NCBI RefSeq assembly: GCF_001922585.1
Contig: NZ_MRBS01000009.1
Location: 91,953 to 155,952 of the forward strand
Reading direction: 5' to 3'
From: Pantoea sp. 1.19
GTDB taxonomy: Bacteria; Pseudomonadota; Gammaproteobacteria; Enterobacterales; Enterobacteriaceae
DNA length: 64,000 nucleotides
Positions 1 to 13,049 of this stretch are shown one piece after another. The notes beneath the pieces were generated by a model. The model searched no databases. It was not told the DNA's origin and saw nothing but the letters and a program-made list of their open reading frames with translations. The translations under genes were made by a program, and so were the position numbers. How positions within the stretch are numbered: the stretch's first letter is position 1; each line of letters starts with the position of its first letter.

Positions 1-21
1 GTGCGCGGGGGATTAACGACA

Positions 22-798
22 TTAACTCCCGCCAAACCAGTTATAGCCCTGGTCTTCCCAGTAGCCACCGGGAAAGCGGTTAGTTACTTCGATAATCTGA
101 ATGTGTTTCGGGTTCTTATAGCCGAGCTTGGTGGGTATCCGCAGTTTCATCGGATAGCCGTATTTCGGTGGCAGTGGCCCCCCGTTCCAGCTCAGGGTCA
201 ACTGCGTCTGCGGATGCAGCGCCGTCGCCATATCGATGCTGGTGAAGTAATCGTCCGCGCAGGTAAACTTAATGTATTTCGCGGATAAATCAGCGCCGAC
301 GTGCTGCAGAAACAGGGAAAACGGCACACCGCCCCATTTGCCAATCGCGCTCCACCCTTCAACGCAAATGTGCCGGGTGATCTGCTCGACCTGCGGTAAA
401 CGCTGCAGCTCTGTCAGCCGCCAGGGTTTTTTATCGCGCACCTGTCCGCCGACCTGTAGCCGATAGTCGTGGCCGTCAACGTGCGGAATATCCTCTTCGC
501 CATAAAAGGCGTTAAACGGGAAATTCGGATCCACCTGCGCCTGGCTATAAACCGGGGCTAAATCCTGTGGGTCAAACAGCCACTGCTGCACGCGATCGTT
601 AAGACGCGAGAGGCGCCCCAGGGTTGCTTCCACATCGGGATGACTGCTGATATCACAACCGGTTAATAGCACCACGCCACCGAGCGTCAGCCCCTGACGT
701 AAAAAACGGCGGCGCGACTCCCCCTGCAGTTTCCTGGCCAGCAGCTGCGTGGCCTCCTTCACCAGTGCCTTACCGTCAACATGGATTGGCTTCGTCAT
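22..798 (-). CDS. Tat-exported molybdopterin-dependent oxidoreductase (sulfite oxidase-like fold)
   Basis: 258 aa. The N-terminus has a twin-arginine motif (SRRRFLR, residues 28-34), then a hydrophobic stretch and LLTGCD, with Cys48 in a lipobox-like position and Asp at +2. This suggests a Tat-exported lipoprotein kept at the inner membrane. The rest is the sulfite oxidase/MsrP-type molybdopterin-binding domain; Cys145 in HICVEGWS is the expected Mo ligand. The start has a clear AGGAGAG ribosome site. It lies 10 bp downstream of a cytochrome b gene, so electrons probably pass through that membrane partner. The substrate cannot be read from sequence. Some similarity in layout to msrPQ is evident, but this is not MsrP itself. 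Confidence 0.85.
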   Translation of the reverse strand: MTKPIHVDGKALVKEATQLLARKLQGESRRRFLRQGLTLGGVVLLTGCDISSHPDVEATLGRLSRLNDRVQQWLFDPQDLAPVYSQAQVDPNFPFNAFYGEEDIPHVDGHDYRLQVGGQVRDKKPWRLTELQRLPQVEQITRHICVEGWSAIGKWGGVPFSLFLQHVGADLSAKYIKFTCADDYFTSIDMATALHPQTQLTLSWNGGPLPPKYGYPMKLRIPTKLGYKNPKHIQIIEVTNRFPGGYWEDQGYNWFGGS

Positions 799-808
799 TT
801 TTCTCTCC

Positions 809-1420
809 TTAGCGCCCGCGCAGCATGGCCAGCAGGGTTTTCGGTACCAGCAACACCATCACCAGATGGATGAGCACAAAGGTGACCAGCGCGGCCATGC
901 TGAAAAAGTGGACGTAACGTGCGGCCTCATAGCCGCCCATCAGGGTGCGCAGCAGTGGAAACTGTACTGATTTCCATAACACCAGCCCGGACACGACCAG
1001 TAACACGCTATCCACCATGACAAACAGGTAGGCCGCCTTTTGCACCGCGTTATACTGGCGAAGATCGCCGTGTGACAGGCGTCCGCGGATCGCGGCAGCC
1101 AGGTCCCGCCAGATTGCCAGCGGACTGAGGGGGAAAAACCGATGGCGCAAGCGGCCAGTAACCAGGTTTAGCAGCAGGTAACACAGACCATTGATGCCGA
1201 CGATCCACATTGCCGCAAAGTGCCACTGTAAGGCTCCCCCCAGCCAGCCGCCCAGCGTCAAACCGTGGGTAAAGTGGAAATCAAACAGCGGTGAGGCGTT
1301 GTAAATTCGCCAGCCGCTGGTGACCATTACCAGCACCGCCAGCGCGTTGATCCAGTGGCAAAGGCGCAGCCACAGGGGGTGTATAGCGATTTTCGTCGAG
1401 GAAACTGTCTTTGCTGTCAT
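809..1420 (-). CDS. Cytochrome b561-type integral membrane subunit
   Basis: About 203 aa from the ATG at 1420; an in-frame upstream start at 1465 would add 15 residues that look non-coding. It has four to five hydrophobic helices with histidines placed for haem b (for example LWLRLCHWINA near the N-terminus, and later VHFFSMA and LIHLVMVLL). This resembles the cytochrome b561 / Ni-Fe hydrogenase b-subunit family. It is the first gene of a two-gene operon with the molybdoenzyme, so it probably links that enzyme to the quinone pool. The specific electron path is inferred. Confidence 0.8.
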   Translation of the reverse strand: MTAKTVSSTKIAIHPLWLRLCHWINALAVLVMVTSGWRIYNASPLFDFHFTHGLTLGGWLGGALQWHFAAMWIVGINGLCYLLLNLVTGRLRHRFFPLSPLAIWRDLAAAIRGRLSHGDLRQYNAVQKAAYLFVMVDSVLLVVSGLVLWKSVQFPLLRTLMGGYEAARYVHFFSMAALVTFVLIHLVMVLLVPKTLLAMLRGR

Positions 1421-1482
1421 GTTGCCGCCCCGGTCATCCATCCTGTCGATACGAGCAGTCTGCACCGCTGGGGCTCATCAAA

Positions 1483-1514
1483 TCCTCACGCAAAGTTAAC
1501 TTAAATGTGATCAC
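1483..1514. promoter_or_regulatory. Candidate response-regulator site in the divergent promoter
   Basis: On the minus strand the sequence reads GATCAC-N6-GTTAAC-N5-GTGAGG: 6-bp half-sites repeated every 11 bp, the usual arrangement for OmpR/PhoB-family regulators. It sits between the cytochrome b operon and the divergent response regulator gene. A very similar element occurs at 23262-23293 upstream of the DUF1471 gene. Which regulator binds is inferred. Confidence 0.5.
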
Positions 1515-1567
1515 TTCCGGCGGCGACTTTCGCTACTATCAAACTAATCTTGGTAGGGGATATGCCG

Positions 1568-2287
1568 ATGGAAAACGCCCGTAATCTTCTGGTCGTGGAA
1601 GACGATTGCCACATAGCAGAACTGCTGCAGCTGCATTTACAGGACGAGGGGTTCAGGGTCACCCACGCCGCCGACGGGGAGCGGGGGATGGCGCTGCTGG
1701 AGCAGGGAGGCTGGGATGCGCTGATCCTCGACTTGATGCTGCCCGGTATTGATGGCCTGGAAATCTGTCGCCGCGCGCGCAACATGACCCGCTATACGCC
1801 GATCATCATGATTAGCGCACGCAGTAGCGAGGTGCACCGCGTACTCGGCCTCGAGCTGGGGGCCGATGATTATCTGGCCAAGCCGTTTTCGATGCTGGAG
1901 CTGGTGGCGCGGGTCAAGGCGCTGTTCCGTCGCCAGGAGGCGATGGGTAAAAATTTACGTCTCGACGCCGGATTGCTCACCCTCGGAGAGCTGCAGATTG
2001 ATCCCATCGCGCGTGAAGTACGCCTGAGTCAACAGAGCGTGGATCTGACGCCGCGCGAATTTGATTTGCTGTTTCACTTCGCCCGTCATCCGGGCAAAGT
2101 GTTTTCCCGCCTGCAGCTGTTGGATCTGGTCTGGGGCTATCAGCACGATGGCTATGAACACACGGTGAATACCCACATTAATCGCCTGCGGGTAAAAATT
2201 GAACGCGACCCGGCCGCGCCGGAGCGCATCCTGACCGTGTGGGGCAAAGGCTATAAATTCGTATTACCTGGAGAACATTCCGCATGA
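1568..2287 (+). CDS. OmpR/PhoB-family response regulator
   Basis: 239 aa from ATG 1568, which has TAGGGGA seven bases upstream; the ATG at 1562 and TTG at 1550 are poorer. The receiver domain carries the acidic pair VVEDD, phospho-acceptor Asp55 in ILDLMLPG and Lys105 in YLAKPF. The C-terminal winged helix ends in VWGKGYKFV. The gene overlaps the histidine kinase gene by ATGA, so the two are translationally coupled. It is divergent from the molybdoenzyme/cytochrome operon and may regulate it. I do not recognise a named E. coli orthologue. Confidence 0.9.
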   Translation: MENARNLLVVEDDCHIAELLQLHLQDEGFRVTHAADGERGMALLEQGGWDALILDLMLPGIDGLEICRRARNMTRYTPIIMISARSSEVHRVLGLELGADDYLAKPFSMLELVARVKALFRRQEAMGKNLRLDAGLLTLGELQIDPIAREVRLSQQSVDLTPREFDLLFHFARHPGKVFSRLQLLDLVWGYQHDGYEHTVNTHINRLRVKIERDPAAPERILTVWGKGYKFVLPGEHSA

Positions 2288-3747
2288 GATCGCTGTCGCT
2301 GTCGCACAAGCTGGCGCTGAGTTTTACGCTGCTCATGGTGATCGGCTGTGCGGTTTCAGTCTGGCTACAAATGCACACCAGCAAAAATTACAGTCGCGCC
2401 ACCATTCAGCAGCTGTCCGTCGGGCTGGCCAGCCACATCGCCGGGGCGATTCCACTGATGCGCTCACAGGGCCTTGATCAGCAGGCGTTAAAGGCGCTGT
2501 TTGATCAGACGATGACGGTCAACCCCAGCGTTGAAGTCTACCTGCTGGATAACCAGGGTAGGATCGTGGCCGATGCCGCCCCCCCGGGCCGTATCAAGCG
2601 TCATCAGGTCTCTCTGGCCCCGCTGCTGGCGATGCAGCAGGGTGCTGAGCTGCCAATCCTCGGCGACGACCCGCGCAGTATGGAGGGAAAAAAAGTGTTT
2701 AGCGCGGCGCCACTGGTGCGAAACAACCGGCAGCAGGGCTGGTTATACGTGATCCTGCTGGGCGAGGACTATCAATTTTTAGCCGACAACGCCCAGCGCA
2801 GCGCGCTGCTGTTTTACTCCCTGTCTTCAATGGGAGTGTTATTACTGCTGACCCTGACCATCGGCATCGTGATTTTTCGCTGGGTAACGCGCCCGATGCG
2901 CCAGCTTATCCATCAGGTCAGCCAGCTGGATAAAGGTGGGATGGTGGCGATCAAGGCGCTGGCGGAGCAGGACGTACCGGTAGCCACGCCAAATGAAGTA
3001 AGCCAGCTGCAGCACGCGTTTATCGGCCTCAGCCGCCGTATCACCCGGCAGTGGGAACAGCTGGCCGGCCAGGATCAGCAGCGCCGCGAATTTATCGCCA
3101 ACATCTCCCACGATCTGCGTACGCCGCTGACTTCGCTGCACGGCTATCTGGAGACCCTGTCATTTAAGGCTGACAGCCTGACCGCCGTCGAACGTCAGCG
3201 CTATCTGGCCATCGCGCTGGCGCAGAGTCAGAAAGTGGGCGTAATGGCGCAGCAGCTGTTTGAGCTGGCGCGGCTGGAGCACGGCGGTGTCCGCCTGCGC
3301 AAAGAGCGTTTCTCTCTCAGCGAGCTGGCGCAGGACGTCTGGCAAAAGTGCGAACTCAGCGCCGAACGCCGGCAGATTCAGCTGCAGCCGGAGATCGAAC
3401 CGCGGCTGCCGCTGGTCTATGCCGATCTGTCGATGATTGAACGGGTGCTGACCAACCTGCTGGATAACGCCATCCGCCACTCACCGCCGGGCGGGAGCGT
3501 ACGGCTGAGCATTCAGCAGCAAAGCCAGGGGCTGCGGGTGGAGCTGGCGGATGAGGGGCCCGGCGTGGCCGATGAACTGAAAGCAACGCTGTTTCATCGC
3601 CCATCGGTGCTGAATCACAATCAGCGCCAGCACGGCGGGCTGGGATTGATGATCGTACACCGCATGCTGCAGCTGCATCATAGTGAGATCCAGCTGGTGG
3701 AGACACCCACCGGCGCCTGCTTCCGCTTTGTACTGCCGCTGGAGTAA
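2284..3747 (+). CDS. Sensor histidine kinase partner of the upstream regulator
   Basis: 487 aa. Transmembrane helices lie near residues 9-29 and 175-200, enclosing a periplasmic sensor domain of about 145 residues. HAMP follows, then HisKA with phospho-acceptor His276 in ANISHDLRTP and an HATPase domain ([25 protein letters not shown]). It overlaps the response regulator by ATGA. The signal is unknown; the neighbouring redox enzyme suggests an envelope redox or oxidative cue, but that is inference. Confidence 0.9.
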   Translation: MRSLSLSHKLALSFTLLMVIGCAVSVWLQMHTSKNYSRATIQQLSVGLASHIAGAIPLMRSQGLDQQALKALFDQTMTVNPSVEVYLLDNQGRIVADAAPPGRIKRHQVSLAPLLAMQQGAELPILGDDPRSMEGKKVFSAAPLVRNNRQQGWLYVILLGEDYQFLADNAQRSALLFYSLSSMGVLLLLTLTIGIVIFRWVTRPMRQLIHQVSQLDKGGMVAIKALAEQDVPVATPNEVSQLQHAFIGLSRRITRQWEQLAGQDQQRREFIANISHDLRTPLTSLHGYLETLSFKADSLTAVERQRYLAIALAQSQKVGVMAQQLFELARLEHGGVRLRKERFSLSELAQDVWQKCELSAERRQIQLQPEIEPRLPLVYADLSMIERVLTNLLDNAIRHSPPGGSVRLSIQQQSQGLRVELADEGPGVADELKATLFHRPSVLNHNQRQHGGLGLMIVHRMLQLHHSEIQLVETPTGACFRFVLPLE

Positions 3748-3767
3748 CGCTGGCGCCGGGCGCGCAC

Positions 3768-3791
3768 AAAAAAGGGCCCCAACGGGGCCCC
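3768..3791 (-). terminator. gyrB intrinsic terminator
   Basis: Seven-base-pair stem GGGCCCC/GGGGCCC with a three-base loop, followed on the minus strand by six U. It lies between the convergent kinase and gyrB genes. Confidence 0.8.
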
Positions 3792-3815
3792 TGTCATTGG
3801 GTGGCGCACAGATGT

Positions 3816-7330
<3,515 letters not shown>

Positions 7331-7473
7331 AGCGGATGGGATCCCCAAACAGCGGTGGTGAAAGCGCACGGTATTATCCGGCAGCCGCGCCGCGCGAGCG
7401 TCGCGGCCCTCACGGCGGTGAGGCGCTGACGCCCGCGCCCCGCACGGCGCGTCGGGCAGAGAGGCCTGACGCC
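7331..7473. other. GC-rich inverted-repeat spacer between dnaN and recF
   Basis: 143 bp of very GC-rich DNA with several short hairpins, including CCTCAC-ggcg-GTGAGG at 7408-7423 and CGCGCC/GGCGCG at 7434-7451. No coding sequence is seen. In E. coli these two genes are nearly adjacent, so the spacer looks inserted or expanded. Confidence 0.55.
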
Positions 7474-8574
7474 TTATAACCGCATTGGCATGACGACGTA
7501 GTTAGCCGACTGGCTGGCCGCGTCCTCGATCTGCACGCTGGAAACGGAGTCGGTCAGCAGCAGCCGCACCTTTTCACACTTCAGCGCGTTGAGCACGTCC
7601 AGCACGTAGCTGACGTTAAAGCCAATTTCCAGGTCGCTACCGGCGTAGGTGACGTCGAGGATCTCTTCTGCCTCTTCCTGCTCGGGGTTATTGGCGGTGA
7701 TGCGCAGCTGATTTTCACTGATGTAGAGACGCACGCCGCGGAATTTCTCGTTAGAGAGGATCGCCGCGCGGGCAAAGGCCTGCTTCAGCAGATCGCAACC
7801 GGCCTCCAGCGTCTTATCGGGATTTTTGGGCAGCACGCGGCGGTAATCCGGAAAACGTCCGTCCACCAGCTTGGAGGTAAAGATAAAGTCACCGACGTGG
7901 GCGCGAATGTTGTTGCTGCCGATCTGCACCTGCAGCGGCGTGTCGCCGCCATCCAGCAGGCGCAGCAGCTCAATCACCCCTTTACGCGGTACGATCACCG
8001 AATGGTTTGGCAGCGTCTGACCAATCGGCAGCGCACACACCGCCAGCCGGTGGCCGTCGGTCGAAACGGTGCGCAGCTCTTCGCCCTCGGTTTCAAACAG
8101 CATACCGTTGAGGTAGTAGCGCACGTCCTGGTGGGCCATCGAAAACTGGGTGGCCTCGATCAGGCGCTTTAACGTCGCCTGCGGCAGGGTGAACTCCACT
8201 TCGCTTTGCCAGTCGTCCAGATTCGGGAAGTCGCTGGCCGGCAGGGTCGAAAGCGAAAAGCGGCTGCGCCCGGAGCGCACCAGCATCCGCTCGCCCTCCA
8301 GCACCACGCTGATCTCCGCCCCTTCCGGCAGGCCGCGGCAGATATCGAGAAACTTACGCGCCGGCACGGTGGTCGCGCCCGGCTCGTGCTCCTGGGACAG
8401 CGCCACCCGGGCCACCATCTCCATTTCCAGATCGGTACCGGTCAGCAGCAGCGTGCCTTCGTTGACCTGCAGCAGCAGGTTACCGAGGATCGGCAGCGTG
8501 GGACGTCCTCCAAGCGGGCCGCTGACCTGCTGAAGGGGCTTCAGTAAATGCTCACGTTCGACAATAAATTTCAT
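7474..8574 (-). CDS. dnaN: DNA polymerase III beta sliding clamp
   Basis: 366 aa, exactly the enterobacterial length; starts [19 protein letters not shown] and ends YVVMPMRL. Three repeated clamp domains form a dimeric ring that tethers polymerase III to DNA and recruits Hda to inactivate DnaA-ATP. It starts 4 bp after the dnaA stop and is co-transcribed with it. Confidence 0.98.
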   Translation of the reverse strand: MKFIVEREHLLKPLQQVSGPLGGRPTLPILGNLLLQVNEGTLLLTGTDLEMEMVARVALSQEHEPGATTVPARKFLDICRGLPEGAEISVVLEGERMLVRSGRSRFSLSTLPASDFPNLDDWQSEVEFTLPQATLKRLIEATQFSMAHQDVRYYLNGMLFETEGEELRTVSTDGHRLAVCALPIGQTLPNHSVIVPRKGVIELLRLLDGGDTPLQVQIGSNNIRAHVGDFIFTSKLVDGRFPDYRRVLPKNPDKTLEAGCDLLKQAFARAAILSNEKFRGVRLYISENQLRITANNPEQEEAEEILDVTYAGSDLEIGFNVSYVLDVLNALKCEKVRLLLTDSVSSVQIEDAASQSANYVVMPMRL

Positions 8575-8578
8575 AGCG

Positions 8579-9982
8579 TCAGGAAGATAATGTTCTGATT
8601 AAGTTTGAGAAATCTTCTTTGATGTCGTGACTCTCTTCACGCAGCTGCTCAATCTTACGGCAGGCATGCAGCACCGTAGTGTGATCGCGTCCACCAAACG
8701 CATCGCCGATTTCCGGCAGGCTGTGGTTAGTCAGCTCTTTCGCCATCGCCATCGCCATCTGGCGCGGACGCGCCACCGAGCGCGAACGCCGCTTGGAGAG
8801 CAGATCGGCCACTTTGATTTTGTAGTACTCGGCTACCGTCTTCTGAATATTGTCGATGGTAACCAGTTTTTCCTGCAGCGCCAGCAGATCGCGCAGCGCT
8901 TCACGCACGAAATCGATGGTGATTGCCCGACCGGTAAAGTTGGCATTAGCAATCACGCGATTCAGCGCTCCTTCCAGCTCGCGCACGTTGGAGCGCAGGC
9001 GCTTGGCGATAAAAAACGCCACTTCGCCCGGCAGGCGGATATCGTTTTCATCGGCCTTTTTCATCAGGATCGCGACCCGGGTTTCCAACTCCGGCGGCTC
9101 AATGGCCACCGTCAGCCCCCAGCCGAAGCGGGACTTCAGGCGATCTTCCACGCCGTTAATCTCTTTCGGATAGCGATCAGAGGTCAGGATAATTTGCTGG
9201 TTGCCTTCCAGCAGCGCGTTAAAGGTGTGGAAAAACTCCTCCTGCGAGCGCTCTTTATTCGCAAAGAACTGAATATCATCGATCAGCAGCGCATCCACCG
9301 ATCGGTAGTAGCGCTTGAACTCTTCGATGGCGTTGTTCTGCAGCGCCTTAACCATGTCCTGCACAAAGCGCTCCGAATGCATGTAGACCACTTTGGCGTT
9401 GGGCTTGCGCGCCATGATGCCGTTGCCGACCGCGTGCAGCAGGTGGGTTTTACCCAGGCCGGTACCGCCGTACAAAAACAGCGGGTTATACGCACCGCCA
9501 GGGTTATCAGCCACCTGGCGCGCCGCCGCGCGCGCCAGCTGGTTCGATTTACCCTCGACGAAGTTATCAAAATTGTGCCGGGTATTGACGTTGGAGCGGT
9601 AAGAGAGTTCCGCCGGCGCCGGCAGCGTATCCCAACTGGGCCGCACTGGCGCCGGACGCCCACCGGCGGCCGCAGGCGGCGGAGCCGCGGCGGCCGTAGT
9701 CATCGCCGCTACCGGCGGAGCCACCGGCTGGGTCGCCGGCTTGCTGCCGACTTCAAAACGCAGCTGTGGGGCATCCGCGCCGCAGAACTCATTCAGCAAC
9801 GCGGTCAGGTTGTTCAGGTATTTATCCCGTACCCAGTCGAGGACAAAACGGTTGGGCGCATACAGCGCCAGGGTGCTGTCGTTCTGTTCGGCCTGCAACG
9901 GACGGATCCACATGCTGAACTCTGTGGCAGGTAGTTCATCCTGCAAACGGGCAAGACACTGTTGCCAAAGCGAAAGTGACAC
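8579..9982 (-). CDS. dnaA: Chromosomal replication initiator DnaA
   Basis: 467 aa from a GTG start at 9982 (SLSLWQQC), the same rare start as E. coli dnaA, preceded by GGAG. Domain I (about 1-85) matches E. coli closely. Domain II (about 87-135) is Ala/Pro-rich and divergent. Domain III is AAA+ with Walker [10 protein letters not shown] and Walker [10 protein letters not shown]. Domain IV has the DnaA-box reader [15 protein letters not shown]. It binds oriC at 44.8-45.05 kb and probably its own promoter at 10185. Confidence 0.98.
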   Translation of the reverse strand: MSLSLWQQCLARLQDELPATEFSMWIRPLQAEQNDSTLALYAPNRFVLDWVRDKYLNNLTALLNEFCGADAPQLRFEVGSKPATQPVAPPVAAMTTAAAAPPPAAAGGRPAPVRPSWDTLPAPAELSYRSNVNTRHNFDNFVEGKSNQLARAAARQVADNPGGAYNPLFLYGGTGLGKTHLLHAVGNGIMARKPNAKVVYMHSERFVQDMVKALQNNAIEEFKRYYRSVDALLIDDIQFFANKERSQEEFFHTFNALLEGNQQIILTSDRYPKEINGVEDRLKSRFGWGLTVAIEPPELETRVAILMKKADENDIRLPGEVAFFIAKRLRSNVRELEGALNRVIANANFTGRAITIDFVREALRDLLALQEKLVTIDNIQKTVAEYYKIKVADLLSKRRSRSVARPRQMAMAMAKELTNHSLPEIGDAFGGRDHTTVLHACRKIEQLREESHDIKEDFSNLIRTLSS

Positions 9983-10184
9983 GGCGGACTCCACTCGAAC
10001 AAGATCAATATAAGAAAGTGTGCTGAAGACGTTTCATCGTTGTTGACGCATACCGACCCGGTAGGCGAACCGCTGTCCGCGGTTACTCCCGTCACGATCC
10101 ACGAAGAGGATCGCCAGAGGAAGGGCGGATCATAGCGCAAAGCGCCGCAGAGATCTTCACTTTCTACACCGTTTTGATCCCTTT

Positions 10185-10193
10185 TATCCACAG
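10185..10193. promoter_or_regulatory. DnaA box in the dnaA promoter region
   Basis: Perfect consensus TTATCCACA, about 200 bp upstream of the dnaA GTG. DnaA is known to repress its own gene through boxes here in enterobacteria. The rest of 9983-10438 holds the dnaA promoter region, and I see no gene in it. Confidence 0.75.
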
Positions 10194-10438
10194 GCGCGCC
10201 GCCGCACCGTTGGCGCCCATTTTCTGCCGCCGGTCTCGCGCGGATCCCGCGCAGGGTCAGGCGCACGACGCGTTACGACCGGATACGAACAGGCACGATC
10301 GTCAGAAGATCCCGTGCGATCCTTGCGCTTTGGCAGGAAGCCCGTATAATCCCGAGCCCACGTGTTGCGCGTCTTGCTCTGATACTGTCTTTGGACAGCG
10401 CTCAGGCTTGCAAAGGCGCGGTTATTACACGAAGTAAA

Positions 10439-10467
10439 TTGACTCTGGACTGTACAATTATTACAAT
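10439..10467 (+). promoter_or_regulatory. Promoter of rpmH-rnpA
   Basis: TTGACT, 17-bp spacer, TACAAT: a near-consensus sigma-70 promoter about 95 bp upstream of rpmH, as expected for a highly expressed ribosomal protein gene. Confidence 0.75.
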
Positions 10468-10551
10468 CCCGCCTCTTTATTAAGCCGCACTGAGGCGTCG
10501 GTCTTTTACGGACTGTAAACACGCGTCACCCAGTGAAATTTTCAAGTTTAG

Positions 10552-10704
<153 letters not shown>

Positions 10705-10719
10705 TAAAGCTAACCCTCT

Positions 10720-11079
10720 GTGGTTAAGCTCGCATTTCCCAGGGAGTTACGTTTGTTAACTCCCGCTCATTTCACCTTTGTCTTCCAGCAGCCGCATCGT
10801 GCAGGCACGCCGCAAATCACTATCCTCGGCCGCCCAAACTCGCTGGGGCATCCCCGCATCGGTCTGACCGTCGCGAAAAAAAATGTTAAGCGCGCTCACG
10901 AACGTAACCGCATCAAGCGATTGACGCGGGAGAGCTTTCGTTTGCGGCAGCATGATTTGCCCGCCATGGATTTTGTGGTGGTGGCGAAAAAAGGGGTGGC
11001 CGATCTTGATAATCGCGCGCTGACGGAAGCGTTGGAGAAACTATGGCGTCGTCACTGTCGCCTGGCTCGCGGCTCCTGA
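10720..11079 (+). CDS. rnpA: Ribonuclease P protein component
   Basis: 119 aa from GTG 10720 ([15 protein letters not shown]), the same start codon as in E. coli. The RNR motif region reads [17 protein letters not shown]. It is a basic protein that binds the RNase P RNA and tRNA 5' leaders. It starts 15 bp after rpmH and its end overlaps yidD by 37 bp, a conserved overlap. Confidence 0.97.
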   Translation: MVKLAFPRELRLLTPAHFTFVFQQPHRAGTPQITILGRPNSLGHPRIGLTVAKKNVKRAHERNRIKRLTRESFRLRQHDLPAMDFVVVAKKGVADLDNRALTEALEKLWRRHCRLARGS

Positions 11080-11300
11080 TTGCGCTGATCCGCGTTTATC
11101 AACGCGTCATCAGTCCGCTTTTGGGCCCCCACTGTCGCTTCACACCGACGTGTTCACATTACGGTATTGAGGCATTGCGCAGGTTTGGCGTGATAAAAGG
11201 CAGTTGGTTGACGATAAAACGCGTATTAAAATGCCACCCTTTACATCCGGGTGGCGATGATCCGGTGCCGCCAAAACCCTTTGATACCAGAGAACATTAA
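11043..11300 (+). CDS. yidD: Membrane protein insertion efficiency factor YidD
   Basis: 85 aa, family length. Contains the YidD core [19 protein letters not shown] and [10 protein letters not shown]. Peripheral inner-membrane protein that assists YidC-dependent insertion. It overlaps rnpA and ends 2 bp before yidC. Confidence 0.95.
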   Translation: MASSLSPGSRLLIALIRVYQRVISPLLGPHCRFTPTCSHYGIEALRRFGVIKGSWLTIKRVLKCHPLHPGGDDPVPPKPFDTREH

Positions 11301-11302
11301 CG

Positions 11303-12949
11303 ATGGATTCGCAACGCAATCTTTTTCTCATCGCTTTTCTGTTCGTCTCTTTCATGATCTGGCAAGCCTGGCAGACGGACCACGCTCCGCAGCCGCAGCA
11401 AACCCAGACCACGCAGAGTGCGACCAGCGCCGCCGATGATGCCGCTAACCAGGGCGTGCCCGCCAGCGGCCAGGGCAAAACGATCACCGTTAAGACCGAT
11501 GTCCTGTCTTTGCAGATCAACACCCGCGGTGGCGACATTGACCAGGCACTGCTGCTGACCTACCCGGATAAACTGGGTTCCACCACGCCGTTTGAGCTGC
11601 TGGAAACCACCCCGGCGTTTACCTATCAGGCGCAGAGCGGCCTGACCGGTCGTAACGGCCCGGATAACCCGAACAACGGTCAACGCCCGCTGTACACCAC
11701 CAGCCAGGAGAGCTACACGCTGGCGGACGGCCAGGATGAGTTGCGTATCCCGCTGACCTATACCGCAGACAATGGCGCGACCTACACCAAAACCTTCGTC
11801 CTGAAGCGCGGTTCCTTCGCCATTGATGTGGACTACGCCATCAATAACGCCAGCCAGCAGCCGCTGGAAGTGGCGATGTTTGGTCAGCTGAAACAGTCGG
11901 TCGATCTGCCGAAGCACCGCGATACCGGGAGCAGCAACTTTGCGCTGCACACCTTCCGCGGCGCGGCGTACTCGACCAATGAGACCAAGTACGAAAAATA
12001 CAAGTTCGATACCATCACCGACAACGAAAACCTGAACGTCAAGACGCCGAACGGCTGGGTGGCGATGCTGCAGCAGTATTTTGCGACCGCATGGGTGCCG
12101 CGTACCGCCGGTGATAACAGCCTGTATACCAGCAACCTCGGTAACGGCATGGTCGCCATCGGCTACAAATCGGCTGCGCAGACCATCGCTCCGGGTGCGC
12201 AGCAGTCGCTGGCCGCCACCCTGTGGGTCGGACCGGAGATTCAGGATCAGATGGCGGCCATCGCCCCGCACCTGGACCTGACCGTAGACTACGGCTGGCT
12301 GTGGTTTATCTCTCAGCCGCTGTTTAAGCTGCTGAAATTCATCCACGGCTTTATCGGTAACTGGGGCTTCTCCATTATCGTCATCACCTTCATCGTGCGC
12401 GGCATCATGTACCCGCTGACCAAAGCGCAGTACACCTCGATGGCGAAAATGCGCATGCTGCAGCCGAAAATCACCGCAATGCGCGAGCGTCTGGGTGACG
12501 ACAAGCAGAAGATGAGCCAGGAGATGATGGCGCTGTACAAATCGGAGAAAGTGAATCCGCTGGGCGGTTGTCTGCCGCTGCTGATTCAGATGCCGATCTT
12601 CCTGGCGCTGTACTATATGCTGATGGGCTCGGTCGAACTGCGTCACGCGCCGTTTATCCTGTGGATCCATGATCTGTCCGCGCAGGACCCGTACTACATT
12701 CTGCCGGTGCTGATGGGCGTGACCATGTTCTTCATCCAGAAGATGTCACCGACCACCGTCACCGATCCGATGCAGCAGAAGATCATGACCTACATGCCGG
12801 TTATCTTTACCGTGTTCTTCCTGTGGTTCCCGTCCGGCCTGGTGCTGTACTACATTGTCAGTAACCTGGTGACCATCCTCCAGCAGCAGCTGATTTATCG
12901 CGGGCTGGAGAAACGGGGCCTGCACAGCCGCGATAAGAAAAAAGCCTGA
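11303..12949 (+). CDS. yidC: Membrane protein insertase YidC
   Basis: 548 aa. N-terminal signal-anchor helix ([17 protein letters not shown]), a large periplasmic beta domain (about 60-340), then the conserved five-helix insertase core starting near [16 protein letters not shown] and ending in a basic tail. It inserts and folds inner-membrane proteins alone or with SecYEG, including the F0 subunit c encoded at 40 kb. A terminator follows. Confidence 0.97.
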   Translation: MDSQRNLFLIAFLFVSFMIWQAWQTDHAPQPQQTQTTQSATSAADDAANQGVPASGQGKTITVKTDVLSLQINTRGGDIDQALLLTYPDKLGSTTPFELLETTPAFTYQAQSGLTGRNGPDNPNNGQRPLYTTSQESYTLADGQDELRIPLTYTADNGATYTKTFVLKRGSFAIDVDYAINNASQQPLEVAMFGQLKQSVDLPKHRDTGSSNFALHTFRGAAYSTNETKYEKYKFDTITDNENLNVKTPNGWVAMLQQYFATAWVPRTAGDNSLYTSNLGNGMVAIGYKSAAQTIAPGAQQSLAATLWVGPEIQDQMAAIAPHLDLTVDYGWLWFISQPLFKLLKFIHGFIGNWGFSIIVITFIVRGIMYPLTKAQYTSMAKMRMLQPKITAMRERLGDDKQKMSQEMMALYKSEKVNPLGGCLPLLIQMPIFLALYYMLMGSVELRHAPFILWIHDLSAQDPYYILPVLMGVTMFFIQKMSPTTVTDPMQQKIMTYMPVIFTVFFLWFPSGLVLYYIVSNLVTILQQQLIYRGLEKRGLHSRDKKKA

Positions 12950-13001
12950 TAACGCCGGGGCCGGCCGCGCCCGCCCCGGGTTGTTCAGGACATACCCTGC
13001 G

Positions 13002-13029
13002 GGGCGGCAGCGATGCCGCCCTCTTTTTT
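13002..13029 (+). terminator. Terminator after yidC
   Basis: GGGCGGC-agcgat-GCCGCCC stem-loop followed by a run of T. It may partly separate yidC from mnmE, which starts about 20 bp later. Confidence 0.75.
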
Positions 13030-13049
13030 TGCATCTGAGAAGGTGAACC

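Noticed and set aside
8627..9934. Long open frame opposite dnaA (435 codons)
   Set aside because: Antisense to a clearly conserved gene; composition reflects the GC-rich codon pattern of dnaA and no family similarity is visible.
11297..12670. Open frame of 457 codons opposite yidC
   Set aside because: Antisense artefact; yidC is certain, and the frame has no ribosome site or recognisable domain.
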